From contig CAYONT010000015.1 of the NCBI GenBank assembly GCA_964405405.1, positions 1-38,991 on the forward strand: a stretch of 38,991 bases of DNA. Direction: 5' to 3'. The stretch is from CAMCYM01 sp964405405 (GTDB lineage Bacteria; Bacteroidota; Bacteroidia; Flavobacteriales_D; Sanyastnellaceae). The first letter of the stretch is position 1; each line of letters starts with the position of its first letter. Made by a program: the position numbers and the translations under genes. Under the pieces are notes generated by a model, which was not told the origin of the DNA, ran no database searches, and worked only from the letters and a program-made list of their open reading frames with translations. Shown piece after piece: positions 24,215-32,812 of the stretch.

Positions 24215-25495
24215 TTACCGAACAGATTCTAGGCAGGAAATCAGAAGGTTGTGAAAGCGGGCGATGTCGCTGAAGGAATTGTACAGCGGTACCGGGGCCA
24301 TGCGGATGGCATTGGGCTCGCGCCAGTCGGCCACAACGCCTTGGGCAGTCAGGGCGTCGAATAGGGTCCGACCGAAGCCGTGTGCGACCATCGAGAGTTG
24401 GGAGCCCCGGCGCTCAGGCTGGCGCGGGGTGATGATTTCGAGGTGCGCACCCGTGACCCGCGCGGCATCGTCGATGGCCGCTTCGAGGTACGCCGTGAGG
24501 CGGTCTCCCCGCTCGCGGAGGGCCGGAAGGCCGGCCTCGAGAAAGAGGTCCAGGGAAACTTTGTGGATGGCCATGTTGAACACGGGGGCGTTGGAGAGCT
24601 GCCAGGCCTCCGCCGTGCCCATGGAAACGAAGTCGGGCTCCATGAGAAACCGACGGTCCGCCCGGTGCCCCCACCACCCTTCGAAGCGGGGCAAGTCCGT
24701 TCGGGCATGGTGCCGGGCGTGGACAAAAATCCCGGAGACCGCCCCCGGTCCGGAGTTGAGGTACTTGTAACTGCACCAGCATGCGAAGTCAACCCCCCAG
24801 TCGTGGAGTGCCAGCGGCACATTGCCCATGGCGTGGGCCAAATCAAACCCACACTCCGCACCCGCCGCATGGGCGGCTGCGGTGATTCGGGCCATGTCGA
24901 GGCGTTCCCCCGTGAAGTAGTGCACGCCCCCCATCATGACCAGGGCCAGGGAGTCGCCCGCTTCGGCGATGGCCCGTTCGATGTCTTCGGTCCGCAGCGT
25001 GTGCTCGCCGGGGCGGGGCGCCAGCTCGATGAGGTCCCGTTCGGGGTCGCCCTGGTGGAAACGGATTTGGCTTGTCAAAGCATACCGATCCGAAGGGAAG
25101 GCCCGGGATTCGCAAAGGATTTTCCGGCGCACCCCAGCCGGTCGGTAGAAGCTCACGAGCAGCAGGTGCAGGTTGACGGTCAGCGCATTCATGGCCACCA
25201 CCTCCTCGGGCTGGGCGCCGGCCAAATGGCACAGCCCCTCGGTGAATCGTTCGTGGTAACTGACCCAGGGATGGCGTGCCTCGAAATGTCCCTCGACCCC
25301 CCAATGCGCCCAGTCCTCGAGCTCGGTTTGCACCGCCGCCGCCGCCGCCCGGGGCATCAGGCCCAAGGAATTGCCCGTCAAGTAGATGCAGTCCTCACCT
25401 CCGTGCTGGGGCAGGTGGAAGGCGTCGCGGAAGCGGCTCAGGGGATCCGCCAGATCCAAGGTCCGGGCCGAGGCCCGATCGAAATCAAAAACCAT
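24215..25495 (-). CDS. kynU: Kynureninase
   Basis: 426 residues, normal length. This PLP enzyme splits kynurenine or 3-hydroxykynurenine into (3-hydroxy)anthranilate and alanine. Family features: IYLTGNSLGLMPRAA near the N-terminus, VVAMNALTVNLHLLLVSFY, GFDLAHAMGNVPLALHDWGV, and the Schiff-base lysine K244 in WCSYKYLNSGPGAVSG, then RFEGWWGHRADRRFLM. With the 3-hydroxyanthranilate dioxygenase at 35919 it suggests de novo NAD synthesis from tryptophan; kynurenine 3-monooxygenase and tryptophan dioxygenase are not in the window. Start ATG 25495 sits 4 nt after TACCTTTG. It is divergent from gcvP, with 108 bp between the starts. Confidence 0.96.
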   Translation of the reverse strand: MVFDFDRASARTLDLADPLSRFRDAFHLPQHGGEDCIYLTGNSLGLMPRAAAAAVQTELEDWAHWGVEGHFEARHPWVSYHERFTEGLCHLAGAQPEEVVAMNALTVNLHLLLVSFYRPAGVRRKILCESRAFPSDRYALTSQIRFHQGDPERDLIELAPRPGEHTLRTEDIERAIAEAGDSLALVMMGGVHYFTGERLDMARITAAAHAAGAECGFDLAHAMGNVPLALHDWGVDFACWCSYKYLNSGPGAVSGIFVHARHHARTDLPRFEGWWGHRADRRFLMEPDFVSMGTAEAWQLSNAPVFNMAIHKVSLDLFLEAGLPALRERGDRLTAYLEAAIDDAARVTGAHLEIITPRQPERRGSQLSMVAHGFGRTLFDALTAQGVVADWREPNAIRMAPVPLYNSFSDIARFHNLLISCLESVR

Positions 25496-25499
25496 GGCC

Positions 25500-25507
25500 C
25501 AAAGGTA
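25500..25507 (-). promoter_or_regulatory. -7 element TACCTTTG before kynU
   Basis: Exact TAnnTTTG match on the minus strand, TACCTTTG-GGCC-ATG, 4 nt before the start. Confidence 0.6.
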
Positions 25508-25577
25508 GGGCGCACGGGCAGGAGCTGGAATCCACCGAACCGGGGCATGGGCGATGCAGGATGGGGGGGTTCCGACT

Positions 25578-25585
25578 TAATTTTG
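25578..25585 (+). promoter_or_regulatory. -7 element TAATTTTG before gcvP
   Basis: Exact TAnnTTTG match, 18 nt before ATG 25604. A second, weaker TATTCTTCG ends 4 nt before the ATG. Confidence 0.5.
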
Positions 25586-25603
25586 TCCCATATTCTTCGA
25601 AAA

Positions 25604-28474
25604 ATGGAAACGGGAACATTTGCGGCTCGACACATCGGTCCACGGCAACGGGACCTGGAGACGATGTTGGGGGTGGTCGGTGTGCCGACCTTGGAGGCGT
25701 TGGTGGATGCGACGGTCCCGGCGGCCATTCGGCAACGGGAACGCATGAAGTTGGGAGCTCCCATGACAGAGGGGGAGTTTCTGGCCCACATGCGGGAGTT
25801 GGCAGGGAAGAATGTGCTGTTCCAGAACTACATCGGGATGGGGTACCACCCGACGGAAGTGCCGAGTGTGATCCTGCGCAATGTGCTGGAGAATCCGGGC
25901 TGGTATACGGCGTACACCCCTTATCAAGCAGAGATTGCCCAGGGTCGACTGGAGGCGCTGCTCAACTTCCAGACGGTCGTTTTGGATTTGACGGGCATGG
26001 AGGTGGCCAATGCCTCGTTGCTCGATGAGTCCACGGCGGCGGCCGAGGCGATGGCGATGCTGTTTGCCTCCCGGAGTCGTGAGCAGGTGAAGCGGGAGAG
26101 TTCGGTGTTTCTGGTGGACGCGAAGGTCCTGCCGCAGACCTGGTCGGTGCTGAAGACCCGGGCGAAATACCTGGGCATTGCGCTGGAGCAGGCGGAGCGG
26201 GAGGCGATGGCCTTCGGGGAGGAGGTCTTCGGGGTGCTGTTGCAGTATCCCGATCGGGACGGGGTGGTGGAGGATTTGGCGCCCCGCATCGCCGAGGCGA
26301 AGGCAGCGGGGGTGCAGGTGGTGGTGGCGGCGGATTTGATGGCGTGCGCCGTGTTGAAGAGCCCCGGGGTGATGGGGGCAGACGTCGCGGTGGGGAGTTC
26401 CCAGCGCTTCGGGGTTCCGATGGGGTACGGTGGACCGCATGCGGCCTTCTTCGCCGCACGGGAGGAGTACAAGCGCAATTTCCCGGGACGCATCATCGGC
26501 GTTTCGAAAGACCGTTTGGGATCGGCCGCCCTGCGGATGGCCCTGCAAACCCGGGAGCAGCACATCCGCCGGGACAAGGCCACATCGAACATCTGCACGG
26601 CCCAGAGCTTGCTCGCGGTGATGGCCTCGATGTATGCGGTGTACCACGGACCCGATGGGGTTCGGGCCATCGCCGAGCGCATCCATTTGCGGGCCCGGTC
26701 GCTCGATGTGGCCTTGCAGGGGAGCACTGATTTCCGACAGGTGAATGGAACCTACTTCGATACCTTGAAGGTGCACGTATCAGGGGGGGAGGAAGGCATG
26801 CAGGCTCTGCGGGCGCGGGCGGAGGCGATGCGGATCAATTTGGCCTACCACCCCGATGGCATGCACGTGGGCGTAGCGATGCACGAATGCGTGACGGATG
26901 CGGATCTCGCGGATCTGTGCACGCTGTTCGGTGTGACCCCGGTTCAAGGCGTTCGTTGGGAGCCTGTTTTCTTCGGTGCACTGGCCCGTGAGGTGGATTA
27001 CCTCCAGCATCCGGTGTTCAACACGTACCGCTCGGAGACGGAGATGATGCGGTACATCAAACACTTGGAAAACAAGGATTTGAGTCTCGCGCATGCGATG
27101 ATTCCGTTGGGCTCTTGCACCATGAAGTTGAATGCGGCCACGGAATTGATTCCGGTGACTTGGCCTGAATTTGCGAACCTGCACCCTTTCTGCCCGGCAG
27201 ACCAAGCGGCAGGAACCCGGGAACTGCTGGCGCGTTTGGAATCCGATCTCGCGGAGGTGACTGGATTTGCGGGGGTTTCGCTGCAACCCAACTCGGGTGC
27301 ACAGGGTGAGTATGCGGGGCTCATGGTCATCCGCGCCTACCACGATGCCCGGGGGGATCACCACCGGGATGTGTGCCTCATTCCTTCCTCAGCCCACGGC
27401 ACCAACCCGGCCAGCGCGGTGATGGCGGGCATGCAGGTGGTGGTGGTGGCGTGCGATGCTGCAGGGAATGTGGACATCGAAGACCTTCGCATCAAGGCGC
27501 AGGCCCACAGCGATCGGTTGGGTGCTTTGATGGTGACCTACCCCTCAACCCACGGCGTGTTCGAGGAGGGGATTCTGGAAATCACCCGCATTGTGCACGC
27601 GCATGGAGGCCAAGTCTACATGGACGGCGCCAACATGAACGCGCAGGTGGGGTTGACGAGTCCGGGTCTCATCGGCGCCGATGTTTGTCACCTGAACCTG
27701 CACAAGACGTTTGCGATTCCCCACGGTGGGGGAGGTCCGGGGGTGGGTCCCATCGGGGTAGCGGCCCATTTGGTGCCCTTTTTGCCGGGTCATCCCGTAG
27801 AAGCGGTGGGTGGGGTGCAGGCCATCGAAGCGGTGAGTGGTGCGCCGTTCGGAAGCGCGCTGATTTGCATCATTCCCTACGCCTACATCCAGATGTTGGG
27901 CGAGGCGGGTTTGACCGACGCCACCCGCTGGGCCATCCTCAGCGCGAATTACCTGCGGGCCCGGTTGGAGGGGGCTTATGACATCTTGTACCGAGGCAGC
28001 GCGGGCACCGTGGCCCATGAGATGATTCTGGACTGCCAAAAGTTCAAGGCCACGGCCGGAATCGAGGTCATGGACATTGCGAAACGATTGATTGACTACG
28101 GATTCCACGCACCGACGGTGAGCTGGCCCGTGCCCGGCACGCTGATGGTGGAGCCGACGGAGAGCGAGTCGCTGGAAGAACTCGATCGGTTCGCTGAAGC
28201 GATGTTGGCCATTCGGGCCGAGATCCGGGCCATCGAGGAGGGCCGGGCGGACGTGGAGGACAACGTTTTGAAGATGGCACCCCACACGGCCCACGAGGCC
28301 ATCGCTTCGAATTGGGAGCACCCGTACACGCGGGAGGCTGCTTGCTACCCTGTTCCGGGCTTGCGGCTGCGCAAGTTTTGGACTTCGGTGGCGCGGGTGG
28401 ACAATGCGTACGGCGACCGCAACTTGGTTTGCAGCTGCCCGCCCATCAGTGATTTTGCTGAAATGGCCCATTGA
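25604..28474 (+). CDS. gcvP: Glycine dehydrogenase (decarboxylating), P-protein
   Basis: 956 residues, the fused (single-chain) P-protein of the glycine cleavage system. It decarboxylates glycine on PLP and passes the aminomethyl group to the lipoyl H-protein. Signatures: ARHIGPRQRDLETML at the N-terminus, YIGMGYHPTEVPSVILRNVL, YTPYQAEIAQGRLEALLNFQ, the second-half SSAHGTNPASA, and PLP lysine K701 in HLNLHKTFAIPHGGGGPG. ATG 25604 is the true start: the frame is open for another 408 codons upstream, but that is antisense to kynU. GcvT and GcvH are not adjacent. With a leader of under ~20 nt there is no room for a glycine riboswitch. Confidence 0.97.
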   Translation: METGTFAARHIGPRQRDLETMLGVVGVPTLEALVDATVPAAIRQRERMKLGAPMTEGEFLAHMRELAGKNVLFQNYIGMGYHPTEVPSVILRNVLENPGWYTAYTPYQAEIAQGRLEALLNFQTVVLDLTGMEVANASLLDESTAAAEAMAMLFASRSREQVKRESSVFLVDAKVLPQTWSVLKTRAKYLGIALEQAEREAMAFGEEVFGVLLQYPDRDGVVEDLAPRIAEAKAAGVQVVVAADLMACAVLKSPGVMGADVAVGSSQRFGVPMGYGGPHAAFFAAREEYKRNFPGRIIGVSKDRLGSAALRMALQTREQHIRRDKATSNICTAQSLLAVMASMYAVYHGPDGVRAIAERIHLRARSLDVALQGSTDFRQVNGTYFDTLKVHVSGGEEGMQALRARAEAMRINLAYHPDGMHVGVAMHECVTDADLADLCTLFGVTPVQGVRWEPVFFGALAREVDYLQHPVFNTYRSETEMMRYIKHLENKDLSLAHAMIPLGSCTMKLNAATELIPVTWPEFANLHPFCPADQAAGTRELLARLESDLAEVTGFAGVSLQPNSGAQGEYAGLMVIRAYHDARGDHHRDVCLIPSSAHGTNPASAVMAGMQVVVVACDAAGNVDIEDLRIKAQAHSDRLGALMVTYPSTHGVFEEGILEITRIVHAHGGQVYMDGANMNAQVGLTSPGLIGADVCHLNLHKTFAIPHGGGGPGVGPIGVAAHLVPFLPGHPVEAVGGVQAIEAVSGAPFGSALICIIPYAYIQMLGEAGLTDATRWAILSANYLRARLEGAYDILYRGSAGTVAHEMILDCQKFKATAGIEVMDIAKRLIDYGFHAPTVSWPVPGTLMVEPTESESLEELDRFAEAMLAIRAEIRAIEEGRADVEDNVLKMAPHTAHEAIASNWEHPYTREAACYPVPGLRLRKFWTSVARVDNAYGDRNLVCSCPPISDFAEMAH

Positions 28475-28514
28475 GATGCGGTTTTGCTTGCAGGCCAAAT
28501 CCTTTCCCACCGCC

Positions 28515-28522
28515 TATATTTG
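28515..28522 (+). promoter_or_regulatory. -7 element TATATTTG before the first T9SS type A gene
   Basis: Exact TAnnTTTG match, 39 nt before ATG 28562; the A/C-rich stretch between them would be the leader. Confidence 0.5.
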
Positions 28523-28561
28523 CGGCATCATTCAAATCCATCAACCCACAAATTCTTCTCA

Positions 28562-30544
28562 ATGAAGCACTTTTACATCTCGCTGCTCGCGCTGGTCACG
28601 GGCTCCGGCGTGGTGGCACAAGGCGTGATGCCGGTAGCGCCGCTCCGTGCCGCCCAGCCCAAGCGCTCGGTTTCTGCCCTGCCCACCACATCAGGCAACC
28701 GGGTGGACATCTGGACGAACGACTGCAACGTCAACAACTGCTCAGACTGGGTCTTCGACAACGGTGCGGACATCGCTGGTCAGGCTTGGACGGACATCGA
28801 CATCAATTTTGAGTGCACCACGGATGGACCGTCGGGCCCATACAACCAGTGGGCTGGTGGCACGGGTGGTACCTCGGTAGCCAGCCCCATGAACTCGACC
28901 ACGGCTTCGAACGGTCTCATCATTGTGGACTCGGATTTGTTCGGTGCCGATGCAAACTACTCTGCTGATTGGGTGGAGAACTGCTGGTTCCAGAATGCGC
29001 AGGCCATCGACTGCTCAGCCCACCCCTACGTGAGCATCTCCTTCCAAACCCGCTACCGCTGCTGGGACAACGGAGCTTCGGATGACAGTGAGAAGTGTCT
29101 GGTTGAAGTTTCTCGCGACGGGGTCAACTGGCCAGATGTGAATTCATCGGACCCCGCTTTGGGCACGGTGGATTACGGCAGCGGTCCCGTTCAGAGCCGT
29201 TGGGAAGTGTTCCCAGGTTATGAGACCTCGGACCAGAGCGACAACCCTTCGATCATCGAGCTGGACATCACCGAAGCCGCTGGCGGCCAAGGCATGGTGT
29301 ACGTCCGTTTCCGTTGGGTCGGCACCTGGGGCTACAGCTGGGAAATCGATGACGTGGTGGTCTATGAGACCCCTGCAAACGACGTGCGCATCGACAACTA
29401 CTATTCCTACACCGACCAGAACACGACGGGCATCTACGAGTATGGCGCTTGGCCCGAAAGCCAGCTCATTCCGTTGGATTTCGCTGCGAAGGTTTACAAC
29501 ATCGGCTACGTGGACCAGACGGGCACTGCGCTCGAGGGTTTCGTGAACGGTGCTTCGGTCGGCAGCTCGGGTGCGATTGGTTTGGACTACCAAACCGCTG
29601 ACACCTTGCGGGTGACGGGCGTAGAGATCACCGGCGGACCGGGTCTGTATGAAGTGGGATACACGGTGTCTTCTGACAACGATGATGAAAACCCGAACAA
29701 CAACAGCGTGGCACAGTCGTTCGAGGTCACCACCTTGCAGTGGGGACGTGACGACGGCACGTTCACGGGCTTGTTCCCCTCGGACGGTGCGGACGACTTC
29801 ATCGCTTGCAACCCTTTCCAAGTCTTCGGCGAGGTAACCGTGTACGCCATTGACGTGGCATTGGCTTCTTCTTCGGAGGAGGGCACCCCCATCATCGCAC
29901 ACTTGTTTGATGGCGCGGACGAAAACTTCCTGGTGGAGCAGTACGGCGGTTTGATTGTTTCGACTTCGGAATTGGATTTGGCCTCCGCTTACACGAACAC
30001 GGGGGACGAATCGGCGGACGAAGTGGTTTGGTACACCTTGGTTCTGCAGGAGCCCTACACCGCGGCAGAAGGCGATCTGATTGCCGCAGGTTTTGAGCAC
30101 TATGGCGGGTCTGAAGTCCAACTTTACGAGTCCAAGTACACGCCGAATTCCACCAGCTTCGTCTACGGTCCCTTCGGATCGGGCGGTGCTTACGACTGGT
30201 ACTACACGAACGAGGTTCCCATGGTGCGTTTGAACCTCAATCCTGACGCCACGAACACCGTATCGGTTCGTGAGGTCACGACGGAGTCTTTCGAATTGTT
30301 CCCAGCATTCCCGAACCCAGCACAAGAGACGGCGCGCATCCAGTACCGCCTCGACCGCAATGCTCCGGTCACCTTCGAGGTGCGGGACATCACGGGCAAG
30401 CTGGTGATCGCAGAAGACCGCGGCACCCAGTCTGCCGGCTACCACAGCTGGACGCTGGACGTGTCCACGATGGGCGCAGGGGTGTACACCTACACCATTT
30501 CGGTGGGGGGTGAACAGTCGACGCAGCGCCTCGTGGTGCGTTGA
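28562..30544 (+). CDS. T9SS type A cargo protein, paralogue 1
   Basis: 660 residues from ATG 28562; MKHFYISLLALVTGSGVVAQ is a signal peptide. Residues ~45-280 form a beta-rich domain with DNGADI...WVFD, many Trp and paired Cys, ending WEIDDVVVYE, a pattern seen in MAM/laminin-like jelly-roll modules of exported proteins. Later parts look like CARDB/fibronectin-type beta sandwiches (YEVGYTVSSDNDDENPNNNS). The last ~75 residues are a type A sorting domain: FELFPAFPNPAQETARIQYR, VRDITGKLV, GAGVYTYTISVGG, TQRLVVR. The cargo is expected to be exported by the T9SS and bound to the surface glycolipid. No enzyme motif was recognised. A terminator follows. Confidence 0.9.
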   Translation: MKHFYISLLALVTGSGVVAQGVMPVAPLRAAQPKRSVSALPTTSGNRVDIWTNDCNVNNCSDWVFDNGADIAGQAWTDIDINFECTTDGPSGPYNQWAGGTGGTSVASPMNSTTASNGLIIVDSDLFGADANYSADWVENCWFQNAQAIDCSAHPYVSISFQTRYRCWDNGASDDSEKCLVEVSRDGVNWPDVNSSDPALGTVDYGSGPVQSRWEVFPGYETSDQSDNPSIIELDITEAAGGQGMVYVRFRWVGTWGYSWEIDDVVVYETPANDVRIDNYYSYTDQNTTGIYEYGAWPESQLIPLDFAAKVYNIGYVDQTGTALEGFVNGASVGSSGAIGLDYQTADTLRVTGVEITGGPGLYEVGYTVSSDNDDENPNNNSVAQSFEVTTLQWGRDDGTFTGLFPSDGADDFIACNPFQVFGEVTVYAIDVALASSSEEGTPIIAHLFDGADENFLVEQYGGLIVSTSELDLASAYTNTGDESADEVVWYTLVLQEPYTAAEGDLIAAGFEHYGGSEVQLYESKYTPNSTSFVYGPFGSGGAYDWYYTNEVPMVRLNLNPDATNTVSVREVTTESFELFPAFPNPAQETARIQYRLDRNAPVTFEVRDITGKLVIAEDRGTQSAGYHSWTLDVSTMGAGVYTYTISVGGEQSTQRLVVR

Positions 30545-30566
30545 TGTTTCATTGAATCGCATTGGG

Positions 30567-30599
30567 AAAAGGGCTGCCCCGCGGGGTGGCCCTTTTTTT
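30567..30599 (+). terminator. Rho-independent terminator after T9SS paralogue 1
   Basis: AAAAGGGC (30567-30574) pairs with GCCCTTTT (30589-30596), with inner CCCC/GGGG, followed by a run of seven T to 30599. Located 23 nt past the stop. Confidence 0.92.
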
Positions 30600-30709
30600 G
30601 TGCACTTGGGTGGGGGGGGCGGTGCTGCCGGGGACTTGTTCAAAAGTCCGCAACCGGAAGGTGGAAAAAGCCCGGGGTCGGAGTAATTTGGCCAGCAAAT
30701 AGGAAAGTT

Positions 30710-32743
30710 ATGAAGCATTTGTACATCGCTTTGCTGGGGTTGGGAGCGGCAGTGACCGTCCAAGGCCAGCGCATTGTGGACCGCCATGCCTTTGCGCAGC
30801 GCCCCACGGGTTTGACGGCTGCGGAAGTGGGCACCCGGGATGCATCGGGTGTGGGATCGCTTGAGCTGGTTCAGCGCGGCGGCGGCACAGTGCTCTTCCA
30901 GGAGGACTTCGCCAATGGTTTCGAAGGCAACAACGGCATCGGCGCCTGGACGGCTGAGGACACGGGGGGCGGATTGATTTGGCAGTATGTCGCTCCCGGT
31001 GGAGATGGCATTTATGCGAACGGAACGCCTTCAGGCGTCCAGCCACCTGCCGGAGAGTTTTCTACGAACATCGCCAGTTTGAACTCCACTTCGGACCCGA
31101 ATGGCTGGATGATTTTCGATTGTGATTACTTCAACACGCCCATTTCGGATGGCGTGGTGAACACGGAAGGTTCGTTGACTAGCCCCTCCATCGACTTCAG
31201 CAGCAATTCATCCGTGGTGGTGACGTGGGAGCAGTACTTCCGCTACTGCTGCTACCCGTACGCACCGATTTACCTGCAAGCCAGCAACGACGGCGGGGTT
31301 ACTTGGGTCACCTTTGATGGCCACGGCACCTTCATCCAATCGGCGAACACGGCTTCTGCCAATCCTTTGACCACTTCGGTGGATATCTCTTGCGTGGCAG
31401 CGGGTGAGTCGGATGTGCGCATTCGCTTCTCCTACCTCCAGGCACCGGAAACGGGGGACGGCTACAGCCACTACTACTGGGGCTTCGACGATGTGGTCAT
31501 TTCTGAGAACCCCATCGTGAACGAACTGGAGATCACGCAAATCACTTCAGGCGATGTGTACAACCTGTTCGAGTACCGTTACATCCCATTGGAGCAAGCC
31601 ATTGCAGCCGCTGACGGCGGGCTTGTGGCGGGTGTGATGTACCGCAATGGCGGCAACGCAAACCAAACCGGCGTAGAAGTGACGGTAGAAATCCTCGACG
31701 AGCAGAGCAACGTGGTGAGCACCACCACCGAGACGTTGGGTATCGTGCCCAGCTACGGAAACGCGGCTGCCTGCCCATCGAACATCCAAGACACGGTTTA
31801 CATCGCAACCGGTTGGACGCCGACCGCTACAGGCACCTACACCATCCAAGCCACGATCGCTCAAGCGGAGGTGGACGAGGACGGTTCCAACAACACCGCA
31901 TCGACCTGGGTGGTTTACACCGACGACGAGTACGGCCACGATGACGAGTCGAATCTGAACACGCAGTTCCGCCCCCGTGCGGTTCCCAACTCCGACTTGT
32001 TCGAGCCCACGGGATATGGCAATTACTGGCACATCCAAAACGAAGGCTCGACCGCATACGGCATGACGGTGCGATTCGGTCAAAACTCCGGTGGAACGGG
32101 CCTCATCGAATTTGAAACCCGCCTGTACACGCTGGATCCGGAAGTGGGATTGACCGATTCGCCTTTCGAGTCAACCTACTGGGAGTACAACAACGCTTGG
32201 ACGCCGGCATCGGCCGCCGCATCTGAGTTTGTTTACCTGCCGTTCGAAGACCCCATTGCCTTGGAAGCAGGCAACTTCTACTTCGGAGGGGTGATTGTAG
32301 AGTTTGAAACGGAAGAAGAACTGACCGTGTTGGGCAACGCCAACTCCGACACGGACAACTCCACCGGTGTATACAGCCAGGCGGGATCGGGCGATTATGT
32401 GTGGTTCACTTCCCAGACGGCTACCCCCGCCATCCGCTTGATTCTCTCCCAGCGTGTGGGCATCGATGAGATCGCCAACTTGAATGGCATTGAGTTGTAC
32501 CAAAACGTCCCCAACCCCGCTGAGGCAACGACCAGCATCCGCTTCGAGTTGTTGCAGGCCCGTCGGGTGGCATTGGAGATTCGGGATTTGCAGGGCCGCC
32601 TCATCGAAGTCCTGGAACAAGGCATGTTGCCTGCCGGAACGCACAACGTGGTCTATGATGTAGCAGGATTGGGTGCTGGGTTGTACACCTATACCTTGGT
32701 GGCCGACGGCATGCGCTTGACGAAGAAGATGAACATCCGGTAA
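30710..32743 (+). CDS. T9SS type A cargo protein, paralogue 2
   Basis: 677 residues. The signal peptide MKHLYIALLGLGAAVTVQGQ is close to that of the preceding gene, and the architecture is the same: an N-terminal beta domain (FQEDFANGFEGNNGIGAW ... SHYYWGFDDVVISENP), then a central Ig-like part (TYTIQATIAQAEVDEDGSNN), and a type A sorting domain (IELYQNVPNPAEATTSIRFE, LEIRDLQGRLIEVLEQ, GAGLYTYTLVADGMRLTKKM). These resemblances suggest an old tandem duplication. A TAATTTG sequence lies 19 nt before the ATG but is one base short of the consensus. It is flanked by its own terminator. The function is not predictable; a surface adhesin or matrix protein is plausible. Confidence 0.9.
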   Translation: MKHLYIALLGLGAAVTVQGQRIVDRHAFAQRPTGLTAAEVGTRDASGVGSLELVQRGGGTVLFQEDFANGFEGNNGIGAWTAEDTGGGLIWQYVAPGGDGIYANGTPSGVQPPAGEFSTNIASLNSTSDPNGWMIFDCDYFNTPISDGVVNTEGSLTSPSIDFSSNSSVVVTWEQYFRYCCYPYAPIYLQASNDGGVTWVTFDGHGTFIQSANTASANPLTTSVDISCVAAGESDVRIRFSYLQAPETGDGYSHYYWGFDDVVISENPIVNELEITQITSGDVYNLFEYRYIPLEQAIAAADGGLVAGVMYRNGGNANQTGVEVTVEILDEQSNVVSTTTETLGIVPSYGNAAACPSNIQDTVYIATGWTPTATGTYTIQATIAQAEVDEDGSNNTASTWVVYTDDEYGHDDESNLNTQFRPRAVPNSDLFEPTGYGNYWHIQNEGSTAYGMTVRFGQNSGGTGLIEFETRLYTLDPEVGLTDSPFESTYWEYNNAWTPASAAASEFVYLPFEDPIALEAGNFYFGGVIVEFETEEELTVLGNANSDTDNSTGVYSQAGSGDYVWFTSQTATPAIRLILSQRVGIDEIANLNGIELYQNVPNPAEATTSIRFELLQARRVALEIRDLQGRLIEVLEQGMLPAGTHNVVYDVAGLGAGLYTYTLVADGMRLTKKMNIR

Positions 32744-32766
32744 TCGGACGAATTCAGCAATTGGGC

Positions 32767-32803
32767 AAGGCCGTTCTTCCTCCGGGGAGAACGGCCTTGT
32801 TAC
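32767..32803 (+). terminator. Terminator after T9SS paralogue 2, abutting the GH3 promoter
   Basis: A perfect 11-bp stem, AAGGCCGTTCT (32767-32777) with AGAACGGCCTT (32788-32798). The following T-run is short (GTTACTTTTG) and overlaps the -7 element of the next gene, so the hairpin may also insulate that promoter. Confidence 0.75.
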
Positions 32804-32808
32804 TTTTG
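32801..32808 (+). promoter_or_regulatory. -7 element TACTTTTG before the GH3 gene
   Basis: Exact TAnnTTTG match, TACTTTTG-GGGC-ATG, 4 nt before the start at 32813. Confidence 0.55.
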
Positions 32809-32812
32809 GGGC

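Noticed and set aside
24380..25603. Plus-strand frame extending gcvP 408 codons upstream
   Set aside because: It is antisense to kynU, has no gcvP-like sequence, and the family N-terminus starts at METGTFAARHIGP (25604).
25496..25603. Glycine riboswitch before gcvP
   Set aside because: Only 108 bp separate the divergent starts and the -7 element leaves an 18-nt leader; no aptamer-like structure seen.
29144..30787. 547-codon minus-strand frame opposite the first T9SS type A gene
   Set aside because: Shadow of a gene with a signal peptide and sorting domain; crosses the terminator at 30567.
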